Shown here piece after piece: positions 1-8,039 of a stretch of DNA of 64,000 bases. The stretch is from Paraburkholderia madseniana. GTDB taxonomy: Bacteria; Pseudomonadota; Gammaproteobacteria; Burkholderiales; Burkholderiaceae. How positions within the stretch are numbered: position 1 is the stretch's first letter; each line of letters opens with the position of its first letter. The position numbers were made by a program, and so were the translations under genes. The stretch lies in NCBI RefSeq assembly GCF_009690905.1, contig NZ_VOSW01000019.1:38801-102800 (forward strand). Reading direction: 5' to 3'. The notes under the pieces are model-generated. The model did no database searches. It was not told the origin of the DNA and saw nothing but the letters and a program-made list of their open reading frames with translations.

Positions 1-245
1 CCCCCGAGCGGGCCGGGCGCGCCGCGGCCGGTCGATCGCACGGCCGCCCGCGTGTGCCGGGGCTTTGCGCGGGGTAGCACTTCGCGCGCGGCGGCGCGCG
101 CGTTACCCGGCTGCCGCCCGCGTACGAAGGGGCCTCGTCGGTAAAAATGGGATAATGCGGATTCTCCGCCCCGCGTCTCGTACACGCCGGGCGATTCGAC
201 TCTTCGGCCATCGTCAAACGCATGGCCACAATCGCGAGAAATACG

Positions 246-1169
246 ATGATCTACAGCATGACTGGCTATGCGAGCGCCACGCGCGAACTCGTCCCGGCCT
301 CAGGCACAGGCGGCGTGAGCGTATCGGTCGAACTGCGCACGGTGAACTCGCGCTTTCTCGATCTGAACTTCCGGATGCCGGAAGACGTGCGCGTCTGCGA
401 ACCGACGTTGCGCGAAATGCTGATGAACAAGCTCTCGCGCGGCAAGGTCGACATCCGTATCAACCTGCAACGCAGCGAACAGTCGGCTAACGCGGGCTCG
501 GTCAATCGCGATGCGCTGACGCAACTCGCGCTGCTCGAGCGCACGGTGTTGTCGACGTTCCCGGAAGCAGGGCGCCTGCGCACCGGAGAAATTCTGCGCT
601 GGCCGGGGGTGCTGGCCGAAACCGGCGTGGCGCCGGACGTGCTGCGCGATGCGGTGCTCGCATGCGGCAAGCAGGCGATTACCGATCTGATCGACGTGCG
701 TGCGCGCGAAGGCGCGCAACTGGCAACGGTGCTGCTCGCCAACGTCACTGAAATGGAAACGATCGTCACGAAGATCACGCCGCTCGTGCCGGAGTTGATC
801 GCCAAGCATCAGCAGAAGATCGTCGAACGTCTGCAGGAAGCGCTGGGTATCGCCGCGCCCGACACGACGGCAACGAGCGTCTCGCGCGAAGAAATCAACG
901 AACGGATTCGCCAGGAAGTGACGATGTACGGCATCCGCATCGACATCGCCGAAGAACTGTCGCGCCTCACGGCTCACCTGAACGAAACGCGTCACGTGAT
1001 CGAGAAGGGCGGCAAGGTCGGCAAGCGGCTCGACTTCATGATGCAGGAACTGAATCGCGAAGCGAACACGCTCGGCTCGAAGGCGGCGGCGAAGGAACTG
1101 GCCGATTCGTCGATGACCCTGAAGCTGCTCATCGAACAGATGCGCGAGCAAGTACAGAATCTGGAGTAA
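246..1169 (+). CDS. yicC: YicC/YloC family endoribonuclease
   Basis: The 307-residue protein begins with the family-typical MIYSMTGYA opening, continues with a VELRTVNSRFLDL stretch near residue 35, and ends in the conserved DUF1732 region (KRLDFMMQELNREANTLGSK). YicC/YloC proteins are known as endoribonucleases acting in RNA turnover. I chose the ATG at 246 because a GAGAA stretch lies just upstream and the protein then aligns with the usual start; an in-frame ATG at 222 would add eight unconserved residues and has no ribosome site. It lies 18 bases before gmk, the common yicC-gmk-rpoZ arrangement. Family assignment is firm; the RNA target is unknown. Confidence 0.93.
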   Translation: MIYSMTGYASATRELVPASGTGGVSVSVELRTVNSRFLDLNFRMPEDVRVCEPTLREMLMNKLSRGKVDIRINLQRSEQSANAGSVNRDALTQLALLERTVLSTFPEAGRLRTGEILRWPGVLAETGVAPDVLRDAVLACGKQAITDLIDVRAREGAQLATVLLANVTEMETIVTKITPLVPELIAKHQQKIVERLQEALGIAAPDTTATSVSREEINERIRQEVTMYGIRIDIAEELSRLTAHLNETRHVIEKGGKVGKRLDFMMQELNREANTLGSKAAAKELADSSMTLKLLIEQMREQVQNLE

Positions 1170-1187
1170 GGCAGGAGCCTCGATAAC

Positions 1188-1868
1188 ATGACCGACCACA
1201 CACGCGAAACCAGCGCACCGCGCAACCCTTACGCCGGTGCTTATCCCGGCAACCTGTTCATGGTGGTCGCGCCTTCGGGCGCGGGCAAGTCGACGCTCGT
1301 GAACGCGCTGCTCGCCGGCGACGAAGCGATCCGTCTGTCGATTTCGTACACGACGCGCCCGCCGCGTCCGAAGGAACAGGACGGCGAGCACTATCACTTC
1401 ACGAAGGTCGACGATTTCCTGACGCGTCACGCGGCCGGCGAGTTTCTGGAAAGCGCGGAAGTGCACGGTAACTACTACGCGACCTCGCGCGTGTGGATCG
1501 AAGAGCAGATGAAAAGCGGGCATGACGTGCTGCTCGAAATCGACTGGCAAGGCGCGCAGCAGGTAAAGAAACAGTTTCACAACGCCGTTGAAATTTTCAT
1601 CTTGCCGCCGTCTCTCGATGCGCTCGAAGAGCGTTTGAAAAAGCGCGGCCAGGACGAGCCGAACGTGATCACGCGCCGTCTGCTCGCAGCCGGCAGCGAG
1701 ATGGCGCACGCGGCCGAAGCGGAGTATGTCGTGATCAACGACAACTTCGATCGCGCGCTCGGCGAACTGCGCTGCCTCGTGGCGGCGACGCGTTCGCGCT
1801 TCGCCTCGCAATACGCGCGTCACACGCAGCTTTTCGTGCAACTCGGCATTCACCTGCCACACGCGTGA
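1188..1868 (+). CDS. gmk: Guanylate kinase
   Basis: Converts GMP and ATP to GDP and ADP, feeding GTP, dGTP and (p)ppGpp synthesis in the cytosol. The P-loop APSGAGKST is near residue 28, followed by the GMP-binding [19 protein letters not shown] segment and the later [10 protein letters not shown] stretch, all typical of bacterial Gmk. At 226 residues it is slightly longer than the E. coli enzyme (207) because of an N-terminal extension of about 20 residues. A GCAGGAG ribosome site precedes the ATG. It sits between yicC and rpoZ, upstream of the (p)ppGpp enzyme, a physiologically coherent group. Confidence 0.97.
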   Translation: MTDHTRETSAPRNPYAGAYPGNLFMVVAPSGAGKSTLVNALLAGDEAIRLSISYTTRPPRPKEQDGEHYHFTKVDDFLTRHAAGEFLESAEVHGNYYATSRVWIEEQMKSGHDVLLEIDWQGAQQVKKQFHNAVEIFILPPSLDALEERLKKRGQDEPNVITRRLLAAGSEMAHAAEAEYVVINDNFDRALGELRCLVAATRSRFASQYARHTQLFVQLGIHLPHA

Positions 1869-1942
1869 ACGCGGCGGCATATTGAGCACATAAGGTAGAA
1901 TAAGCAACATCAATTAACGCCCCCAGACCCGTCGCTTCGCGC

Positions 1943-1980
1943 CGGCCCCCCGAGGGCAACAAGAAGACTTGGGGCGGCCC
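1943..1980. repeat. Inverted repeat in the rpoZ leader
   Basis: A GGCCCCCCGAG arm (about 1944-1954) faces a CTTGGGGCGGCC arm (about 1968-1979) across roughly 13 bases, an imperfect GC-rich hairpin ending about 30 bases before the rpoZ ATG. It has no U-tract, so it is not a normal intrinsic terminator. It may structure the transcript between gmk and rpoZ; function is inference. Confidence 0.45.
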
Positions 1981-2008
1981 AGCGTTTTCTGGAAAGAAGG
2001 AACCCAAC

Positions 2009-2212
2009 ATGGCCCGCATTACCGTCGAAGACTGCCTCAAACAGATTCCGAACCGTTTCGAACTCGCGCTTGCCGCGACCTATCGCGCGCGTCAGCTCGC
2101 ACAAGGTCACACGCCGAAGATCGAAAGCCGCGACAAGCCCACGGTCGTCGCATTGCGCGAAATCGCAGCTGGCCAGGTTGGCGTCGAAATGTTGAAGAAG
2201 GTGCCTGTTTAA
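2009..2212 (+). CDS. rpoZ: RNA polymerase omega subunit
   Basis: This 67-residue protein ([20 protein letters not shown]...) is a standard-length beta-proteobacterial omega subunit, with the conserved [16 protein letters not shown] and [13 protein letters not shown] segments. Omega helps assemble beta-prime into RNA polymerase and, in E. coli, forms part of ppGpp binding site 1. A GAAGGA ribosome site precedes the ATG. It lies directly upstream of the (p)ppGpp synthetase/hydrolase, the usual rpoZ-spoT coupling. Confidence 0.97.
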
Positions 2213-2303
2213 GGCGCACGCTTCCGTTTTCGATTGCCCAGTTGCCATGTAATTGCATCAACGTACAGACCGGCGTCCAACCCTAACCGCTACGGAGGCG
2301 AAA

Positions 2304-4658
2304 TTGAGTGCTACCCCGCCCACCGCCACGGAAGTGGAACACGACGCCGATTCTCCCTCGTCTGCACGGAAGTACATCGACGCGGTCCTCGAACAGTCGT
2401 TTCGCCATCTGTTCGGGCCGACCGCCACACCGGAGCAACCGCGCCGGCATGACGTCGTTTCGATTGCCAAGCTGACAGGCGTTCTGTCCGGCTATCTTCA
2501 GCCGGAAGAAATCAAGGACATCAAGGCAGCTTTCCATTTCAGCGACGAAGCCCACCTTGGTCAGTATCGCCAGAGCGGCGAGCCCTACATCACCCATCCT
2601 GTCGCCGTCGCGGAAATCTGCGCCGGCTGGAATCTCGACGCCCAGTCGATCATGGCGGCGCTGCTGCATGACGTGATGGAAGACCAGGGCGTGACCAAGG
2701 CCGAACTCGCCGAGCGATTCGGCGCGAAGGTCGCGGAACTGGTCGACGGCTTGTCGAAGTTGGACAAGATGGAGTTTCGCAATCGCGAAGAGGCGCAGGC
2801 GGAAAACTTCCGCAAGATGCTCCTCGCGATGGCGCGCGACGTCCGCGTGATTCTGGTCAAGCTCGCCGACCGGCTGCACAATATGCGCACGCTGGGTGCG
2901 GTGCCGCATGAAAAGCGCCGCCGCGTGGCGCGTGAGACGCTGGACATCTACGCGCCGATCGCCCACCGGCTTGGCCTGAACAATACCTATCGCGAGCTGC
3001 AGGACCTGAGCTTCGCGAACTTCAACCCGCATCGCTACGCCACGCTCGAAAAGGCCGTCAAGGCCGCGCGCGGCAACCGGCGTGAAGTGGTTGGCAAGAT
3101 TCTGGAGTCGGTGCAGCGCGCGATTGCCGACGCGAAGCTCAACGCCGAAGTCACCGGCCGCGAGAAAACCATCTTCAGTATCTATAAGAAGATGCGCGAC
3201 AAGCAGTTGTCGTTCTCGCAGGTGCTCGACGTGTACGGCTTCCGCGTGGTGGTCGAAAGTGCGCTGGAGTGCTACACCTGCATCGGCGCGCTGCATGCGC
3301 TCTACAAGCCGGTGCCGGGCAAGTTCAAGGATTACATCGCGATCCCGAAGGTGAACGGCTATCAATCGCTGCACACCACGCTGGTCGGCCCGTTTGGCGC
3401 GCCGATCGAGTTTCAGGTGCGCACGCGCAAGATGCACGAGATCGCCGAAGCGGGCGTCGCCGCACACTGGTTGTACAAGAACGGCGGCGCGGATCTGAAC
3501 GACGTGCAAAAGCGCGCGCACCAGTGGCTCAAGTCGCTGCTCGACATTCAGAGCGAAGCGGGCGATTCGAGCGAATTCCTCGAGCACGTCAAGATCGATC
3601 TGTTCCCGGATGCGGTGTACGTGTTCACGCCGAAGTCGAAGATCATGGCACTGCCGCGCGGCGCCACCGCACTCGATTTCGCGTATTCGATCCACAGCGA
3701 TCTGGGCAACCAGTGCGTCGCAGTGAAGATCAACAATGAACTCCTGCCGCTGCGCACCGAGCTGAAGAGCGGCGATATCGTCGAAGTCATTACGGCGCCC
3801 TATTCGAAGCCGAATCCGGCCTGGCTTGGATTCGTGCGCACCGGCAAGGCGCGTTCGGCGATCCGCCACTACCTGAAGACCATGCGTCTGAACGAGTCCG
3901 TGCAGCTCGGCGAGCGTCTCGTCGACCAGGCGCTGAAGGGCTACGGGCTGGCGCTGTCGGACGTCACGCCTGAAGCGTGGGAAAAGCTGGTGCAGTGGAC
4001 GGGCAACAAGAACCGTCAGGAAATCTTCGCGGATATCGGTCTTGGCCGCCGTGTTGCCGCAGTCATGGCCAAGCGCATCGAAGTGCTGATGAGCGGCCGC
4101 GATGCGGACGACGACGGCTCGCGCGACGGCACAGCATCGCATGCGCCGCCGGTCGTGATCACTGGTACAGAAGGCATGTCGGTGCAACTGTCCGCGTGCT
4201 GCCGTCCGATTCCGGGCGACGACATCATGGGCTACATCGGCATCGGCCTCGGCATGGCGATCCACACCACGGACTGCCGCGTCGCGCAGCGTATCCACCG
4301 GCGCGATCCGGGCCGCTGGATCGATGTGGCGTGGGCGCCGCAGCCGGGACGTCTGTTCGACGTCGCGGTGAAGGTGCTGGTCAAGAACACCAAGGGCGTA
4401 TTCGCCCGCGTGGCGGCCGACATCACATCGGCGGATGCGAACATCGTCCACATCGCGATGGACGAAGACCTGTCGCAGGAATCCACGGTGCTGCGTTTCG
4501 TGATCCAGGTCAGCGATCGCGTCCATCTCGCCAACGTCATGCGCCGCGTGCGTACGAATCCGGACGTGATGCGTATTGCGCGCGAGCGGCCGAGCGAGGA
4601 AGGGCATCACCGTCACGACGGCGGGATGCGGATCGACCGCGAGCGCGCGGATTACTGA
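2304..4658 (+). CDS. spoT: Bifunctional (p)ppGpp synthetase/hydrolase (RelA/SpoT family)
   Basis: Makes and degrades the stringent-response alarmone. Domains in order: an HD hydrolase domain with HPVAVAEI and LLHDVMED (residues about 95-130), so hydrolysis should be active; a synthetase domain (KPVPGKFKDYIAIPKVNGYQ, then FQVRTRKMHEIAE); a TGS domain (VYVFTPKSKIMALPRGATALDFAY); and a C-terminal ACT domain. I chose the TTG at 2304 because a clear GGAGG lies five bases upstream (2294-2298); an in-frame TTG at 2253 would add 17 residues with no ribosome site. The resulting 784 residues fit a long RSH protein. The intact HD motif supports a SpoT-like bifunctional role rather than RelA synthetase only. 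Confidence 0.95.
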   Translation: MSATPPTATEVEHDADSPSSARKYIDAVLEQSFRHLFGPTATPEQPRRHDVVSIAKLTGVLSGYLQPEEIKDIKAAFHFSDEAHLGQYRQSGEPYITHPVAVAEICAGWNLDAQSIMAALLHDVMEDQGVTKAELAERFGAKVAELVDGLSKLDKMEFRNREEAQAENFRKMLLAMARDVRVILVKLADRLHNMRTLGAVPHEKRRRVARETLDIYAPIAHRLGLNNTYRELQDLSFANFNPHRYATLEKAVKAARGNRREVVGKILESVQRAIADAKLNAEVTGREKTIFSIYKKMRDKQLSFSQVLDVYGFRVVVESALECYTCIGALHALYKPVPGKFKDYIAIPKVNGYQSLHTTLVGPFGAPIEFQVRTRKMHEIAEAGVAAHWLYKNGGADLNDVQKRAHQWLKSLLDIQSEAGDSSEFLEHVKIDLFPDAVYVFTPKSKIMALPRGATALDFAYSIHSDLGNQCVAVKINNELLPLRTELKSGDIVEVITAPYSKPNPAWLGFVRTGKARSAIRHYLKTMRLNESVQLGERLVDQALKGYGLALSDVTPEAWEKLVQWTGNKNRQEIFADIGLGRRVAAVMAKRIEVLMSGRDADDDGSRDGTASHAPPVVITGTEGMSVQLSACCRPIPGDDIMGYIGIGLGMAIHTTDCRVAQRIHRRDPGRWIDVAWAPQPGRLFDVAVKVLVKNTKGVFARVAADITSADANIVHIAMDEDLSQESTVLRFVIQVSDRVHLANVMRRVRTNPDVMRIARERPSEEGHHRHDGGMRIDRERADY

Positions 4659-4790
4659 TCTGACGGCTGGCTGGGTCTGCTCGACCACGTTGGACGTCTG
4701 GTCGCCTCGGGCGGCTTCAGGCGGCTTTCGTTTGAATCTGAACGCACCTGCCCGCCAGCGAGTCTCACCGGAACTTCAGGGAGAACGCTT

Positions 4791-5279
4791 ATGAACGTAG
4801 CTGACCTCACCGGCGTGGCGCTCGACTATTGGGTGGCCCGCAGCCTGCACGACTTCGTGCGCGAAATCTACTTTACCGACAGCGGCGAAACCGTCTCGAT
4901 CCGAGGCAATGACCGTGGCCGCCCGTGGGATGGCCGTTTTACGCCGTCCACGTCATGGGAAGCGGCCGCGGCGGTGCTGGAGCGCGCGCAGCGGCTGGAG
5001 GTGCGTGAGCGGACCGATCATGGCGCGGCACATTGCATCGCTGAGTTCGAGGGCGGCCATCGAACCGTGGAAGGGCGGGGAGACTCGTTACGGGTTGCGC
5101 TGCTGCGGGCGTTTGTTGAAAGCCGTTTCGGCGATAGCGTGGGTGAGGTATTGCGGCAGGCGCAGGCTGTGACTGGCGAGCGCGCGGCGCTGATCGGCGA
5201 GGAATCGGCGGAAAGTTCGTTCGTGGATGTGCCGAGTCCCGATGGGCAGATCGGTGATATTCAGTCGATACCGCGATAG
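4791..5279 (+). CDS. DUF2591 (phage NinX-like) family protein
   Basis: A 162-residue protein whose opening (VADLTGVALDYWVARSL) and following segments (FTPSTSWEAAAAVLERAQ, HRTVEGRGDSLRVALLRAFV) resemble the DUF2591/NinX family found in phages and proteobacterial chromosomes. The biochemical role is unknown. The start has a good AGGGAG site eight bases upstream. It stands alone between spoT and a tandem pair of tRNA-Arg genes, a typical insertion neighbourhood, but I see no integrase or other phage gene here. The family call is from memory of the motif and is moderately sure. Confidence 0.72.
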   Translation: MNVADLTGVALDYWVARSLHDFVREIYFTDSGETVSIRGNDRGRPWDGRFTPSTSWEAAAAVLERAQRLEVRERTDHGAAHCIAEFEGGHRTVEGRGDSLRVALLRAFVESRFGDSVGEVLRQAQAVTGERAALIGEESAESSFVDVPSPDGQIGDIQSIPR

Positions 5280-5346
5280 CTGCGGTGACGCTGCCAAGGC
5301 CTGGGCCCTGGCAGAGTGGACCGGTTGAGCAGAACCGGTCACGTAA

Positions 5347-5379
5347 AAAACAAAGGGCCTTCCGATCGGAAGGCCCTTC
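5347..5379 (-). terminator. Intrinsic terminator after tRNA-Arg
   Basis: Read on the minus strand, AAGGGCCTTCC and GGAAGGCCCTT arms form a perfect stem around GATC, followed by TGTTTTTT. It sits just downstream of the first tRNA-Arg gene and should end that transcript. Confidence 0.85.
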
Positions 5380-5384
5380 ATAGG

Positions 5385-5461
5385 TGGTGCGGCTGGCAGG
5401 ATTCGAACCCACGACCCCTTGGTTCGTAGCCAAGTACTCTATCCAACTGAGCTACAGCCGC
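5385..5461 (-). tRNA. tRNA-Arg (anticodon ACG)
   Basis: The minus strand gives a complete 77-base cloverleaf: acceptor GCGGCTG pairing with CAGCCGC, D-arm TAGCTCAGTTGGATAGAGTA, anticodon stem CTTGG/CCAAG with loop CTACGAA (anticodon ACG, probably edited to ICG), T-arm with GTTCGAATC, and an encoded CCA end. It is identical in sequence to the neighbouring gene at 5551-5627. Confidence 0.97.
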
Positions 5462-5517
5462 ACGCTAAACAGGTGACGCTAAATACGATGATACTGCAAT
5501 GAGGCTCGGTAAAACGT

Positions 5518-5542
5518 AAGGGCCTCCCCGGAGGGAGGCCCT
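5518..5542 (-). terminator. Hairpin between the two tRNA-Arg genes
   Basis: GAGGGCCTCCC and GGGAGGCCCTT arms (minus-strand reading) enclose TCCG and are followed by ACGTTTTACC. The stem is strong but the U-tract is short, so termination may be partial, allowing some read-through into the second tRNA copy. Confidence 0.6.
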
Positions 5543-5550
5543 CGAATAAG

Positions 5551-5627
5551 TGGTGCGGCTGGCAGGATTCGAACCCACGACCCCTTGGTTCGTAGCCAAG
5601 TACTCTATCCAACTGAGCTACAGCCGC
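5551..5627 (-). tRNA. tRNA-Arg (anticodon ACG), second copy
   Basis: Same 77-base sequence as 5385-5461, including the encoded CCA, with anticodon ACG in a CTACGAA loop. Its own promoter element lies at 5641-5646. The pair is a recent or conserved tandem duplication separated by 89 bases carrying a hairpin. Confidence 0.97.
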
Positions 5628-5646
5628 ACGCAGAAACGAGATTATA
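5628..5646 (-). promoter_or_regulatory. Promoter -10 and leader of tRNA-Arg
   Basis: On the minus strand a perfect TATAAT (5641-5646) lies 13 bases before the tRNA 5-prime end, within the string CTATAATCTCGTTTCT. The identical 16 bases precede tRNA-Thr at 14890-14905. No convincing -35 hexamer is visible. Confidence 0.7.
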
Positions 5647-5747
5647 GCAAAGGTTTTCAAAAAGGGAAGCATGTAACTGCGATTTGTCTCATTGCCCTGA
5701 TCGTGTACCCTTGATAGGCAGTCGCTTGCTGCAGTTAACGGACCATC

Positions 5748-6326
5748 ATGAACAAGGCCTTTGTCAAAGAGTCGAGTGAAGAGAATGACGACGATCTCGA
5801 CGTCGCCCAGCCCGAAATCCCCCCGGGTACGAAAAACTACATCACGCCCGCCGGCTACCGGCGGATGCGCGACGAACTGCTGCATCTGATCGATGTCGAG
5901 CGGCCGGAGGTGGTCAGACTGGTGTCGTGGGCGGCCTCGAACGGCGACCGCTCGGAAAACGGCGACTACATCTATGGCAAACGCCGTCTGCGAGAAATCG
6001 ATCGGCGGATCCGCTTTCTGACCAAGCGCCTCGACATCGCTGAAATAGTCGACAGCAGCAAACAGGAAAACGTCGATCAGGTGTTCTTCGGCGCGACTGT
6101 CGAATATGCGACGGAAGACGGCGAGGTGCATACGCTGACGGTTGTTGGCGTCGATGAGGTCGACCTGGATGTCGGCCACGTGAGCTGGATCTCGCCGATC
6201 GCGCGAGCGCTGCTCAAGGCCAAAATTGGCGATACGGTGACCTTGTACACGCCCGCCGGCCCACAGCCGATCGACATCCTGGACGTCAAGTATCCGCTGC
6301 CTGATACCGGCGGCGGTGCAGCATAA
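5748..6326 (+). CDS. greB: Transcription elongation factor GreB
   Basis: Rescues backtracked RNA polymerase by stimulating transcript cleavage. After an acidic 30-residue extension the protein shows the Gre coiled-coil hallmark: ITPAGYRRMRDELLHL, then GDRSENGDYIYGKRRLREIDRRIRFL, which carries the acidic tip residues, and a C-terminal FKBP-like domain (FGATVEYATEDGE..., SWISPIARALLKAKIGD). The YGKRRLREID version of the motif marks GreB rather than GreA. At 192 residues it is longer than E. coli GreB (158) because of the N-terminus. The terminator hairpin behind it mainly serves the convergent porin. Confidence 0.96.
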   Translation: MNKAFVKESSEENDDDLDVAQPEIPPGTKNYITPAGYRRMRDELLHLIDVERPEVVRLVSWAASNGDRSENGDYIYGKRRLREIDRRIRFLTKRLDIAEIVDSSKQENVDQVFFGATVEYATEDGEVHTLTVVGVDEVDLDVGHVSWISPIARALLKAKIGDTVTLYTPAGPQPIDILDVKYPLPDTGGGAA

Positions 6327-6351
6327 AAAAAGGCGCCGCGAACGGCGCCTT
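6324..6351 (-). terminator. Porin terminator (between greB and porin)
   Basis: AAGGCGCCG / CGGCGCCTT arms around CGAA; on the minus strand the stem is followed by an uninterrupted run of T, making a strong intrinsic terminator for the porin gene. Toward greB the T-run is only two bases, so it works mainly in one direction. Confidence 0.85.
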
Positions 6352-6377
6352 CGATGCTGCGGATGTTGCCGGCCGCT

Positions 6378-7508
6378 TTAGAAGCGGTGACGCAGACCAG
6401 CGGTCACAGCGACTTGGCTGTTCGTCGACGACGCCGCACCCAGGCCATTGATGTTTGCAACCAGGCCCGAGCCTTCGTTGACGCGCTGATACTCACCCTG
6501 CAGGTACACGTCCGTGCGCTTCGACAGCGCGTAGTCCGTTTGCAGGTTGAACTGGTTGTAGTTCGGGCGCACACCGTTCAGGCTGGCGCGCGTGTAGGTG
6601 TACGAACCCGCCACGCTCACTGCCGGCGTGAGGGCATAGCGGCCGTTCACTTCGAAGTTCTGGAAGTGAGCGCTGTTGCTCGGCAGGGAGACGGCAGCCG
6701 AGGTACCCCCTGCAGCTGAGCTGATGCTGGTCAGGCCGGTCAGGTTGGTTTGCGTGTACAGGAGGCCAGCCGTTGCCGGGCCGAACGTGTAGTTCGCGCC
6801 TGCCCCCCAGGTTTGCTGACGCTTTGCTCCGAACGTGAAGTCGTCCGACACTGCGCCGCCGGTATTCGCCGTGCCGCTGCCGTTCAACTGCATGAACGCA
6901 GCTGCGACGTTCAGGCCACCCCAGTTATACGTTCCACCAACGCTGTATGCGCGGTTGTTCGCAAATCCGCCAGCCTGGTTCGAGAAGCCGTACATGGCGC
7001 CGCCCTTGAAGCCGCCGTAGTTCACGCTGGTGTACTTGACCGAGTTGTTGACGCGGAACGAGTTGTTCAGGTTGTCGTTATCGAACGGGTGGGCGAACTG
7101 CGTGCCGCCGTATTGCGTGCCCGTCAGGGACAGCGGGCCGACGTAGTCCACCATGCTGTCGTATTGACGACCGAGGGTCACGGCGCCGAACTGGTCGCTC
7201 GACAGGCCGACGAACGCTTGACGGCCGAATTCACGGCCACCTTGCTTCAGCGTGCCGTTGTTGATGCCGAAACCGTTTTCCAACGTGAAGATGGCCTTGA
7301 GACCGCCACCGAGGTCTTCAGAGCCACGCAAGCCCCAACGGCTGCCGTTCACTGAACCGCTGGTTTCTTGCCAATTGCTGTGGCCGTGCTGGTTATTGGT
7401 ATAGGTGATGCCGGCATCGATCAAGCCATACAGCGTGACGCTGCTCTGGGCATGTGCTGCCGTTGCAAAAACGCCCGTGAGGGCCGCGACCATGAGAGTC
7501 TTTTTCAT
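6378..7508 (-). CDS. Gram-negative outer-membrane porin
   Basis: A 376-residue general diffusion porin of the Burkholderia OmpC-like family. A Sec signal peptide (MKKTLMVAALTGVFATAAHA, cleavage before QSS) is followed by the typical SSVTLYGLIDAGI first strand, loop 3 PEFGR-like region (GREFGRQAFVGLSSDQFGAVTLGRQYD) and a terminal AGLRHRF strand ending in Phe for BAM recognition. A GGAG site eight bases before the ATG at 7508 supports this start rather than the longer frame reaching 7682. It stands alone, with its own terminator and a long upstream region that also holds a candidate small RNA. Confidence 0.95.
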   Translation of the reverse strand: MKKTLMVAALTGVFATAAHAQSSVTLYGLIDAGITYTNNQHGHSNWQETSGSVNGSRWGLRGSEDLGGGLKAIFTLENGFGINNGTLKQGGREFGRQAFVGLSSDQFGAVTLGRQYDSMVDYVGPLSLTGTQYGGTQFAHPFDNDNLNNSFRVNNSVKYTSVNYGGFKGGAMYGFSNQAGGFANNRAYSVGGTYNWGGLNVAAAFMQLNGSGTANTGGAVSDDFTFGAKRQQTWGAGANYTFGPATAGLLYTQTNLTGLTSISSAAGGTSAAVSLPSNSAHFQNFEVNGRYALTPAVSVAGSYTYTRASLNGVRPNYNQFNLQTDYALSKRTDVYLQGEYQRVNEGSGLVANINGLGAASSTNSQVAVTAGLRHRF

Positions 7509-7877
7509 CTTGTAACTCCGAGAGCTAGAGTGGGCGTTGAACCCAGGCTTAAGGAGACCATCACGCGGGCGCTGCGAGAGGCGAAATCCGCATGAGAAGC
7601 GCGCTGTACGCCACGCGCGCCGGTTTCCGGTTACGCAGAGTGTAGAGAGACGCTCGCAAAGCGGATGTTCCGATTTCCACAATAAAGTATTACTGGATAT
7701 GAAACGATAGGCGAATAGCGTTTAAGCCTTGCTGATAAAGGCTTGCAGCGCTATTGAGGGGGGCGTGAGAGGTGAGTCAACTGAATTGCGTTGCACATTC
7801 GCTACAGTAATCGATGCAAAAAAACAACGCGATAAATCGTAAAAAAGGATTGTTGTCGCTATAGCAATAGATGGTTG
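7509..7877. other. Porin upstream region
   Basis: No coding sequence with a ribosome site is visible. A 7-base inverted repeat AAGCCTT/AAGGCTT (7724-7744, spacer 7) lies about 220 bases upstream of the porin start and could be an operator or hairpin. The rest is AT-richer than neighbouring genes and probably holds the porin promoter, which I cannot place. Confidence 0.45.
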
Positions 7878-7918
7878 TCGATTATGCGAATAATCGATCT
7901 CGACTAAGCCGTTATACT
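7878..7918 (+). promoter_or_regulatory. Promoter with inverted repeat at the -35 position
   Basis: A TATACT -10 element (7913-7918) sits six to seven bases before the first hairpin of the candidate RNA. Instead of a -35 hexamer there is a perfect inverted repeat TCGATTAT-GCGA-ATAATCGA (7878-7897), centred about 37 bases upstream of the expected start. This arrangement fits an activator-dependent or repressor-controlled promoter; the regulator is unknown. Confidence 0.55.
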
Positions 7919-7924
7919 GAAATC

Positions 7925-8009
7925 TCTGCTTTCCGAAGCAGACTTTTTCGTTGACGAAAAAGATCTCCAAACCTTTGTCGGCGCGACTTCCCAGTCGCGC
8001 TTTTTTTTT
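7925..8009 (+). ncRNA. Candidate small RNA of three consecutive hairpins
   Basis: About 85 bases with no open frame of note fold into three perfect hairpins: TCTGCTT/AAGCAGA around TCCG (7925-7942), immediately CTTTTTCG/CGAAAAAG around TTGA (7943-7962), then after an 18-base single-stranded stretch GCGCGACT/AGTCGCGC around TCCC (7981-8000) and nine T. The last is a textbook intrinsic terminator. No gene on this strand ends upstream of it (greB ends 1.6 kb away and the porin is opposite), so an independent short transcript from the TATACT at 7913 is the simplest reading. The unpaired 7963-7980 segment (ATCTCCAAACC...) would be the likely pairing region. Prediction only. Confidence 0.65.
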
Positions 8010-8039
8010 GCCTTCCGGTTGCGGATTCGCGGACGTTAG

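Noticed and set aside
1..221. Possible end of an upstream gene before yicC
   Set aside because: The stretch is GC-rich with no clear conserved frame or motif; I cannot support a gene or a promoter in it.
2283..4688. An 801-residue open frame on the minus strand across the spoT gene
   Set aside because: It is the antisense shadow of spoT, favoured by GC-rich third positions; no ribosome site, and its Arg/His-rich sequence resembles no family.
6750..7355. 201-residue frame opposite the porin
   Set aside because: Antisense shadow of a well-conserved porin; no supporting signal.
7722..7970. 82-residue minus-strand frame across the candidate small RNA
   Set aside because: No ribosome site and it runs through three perfect hairpins, which better explain the sequence.
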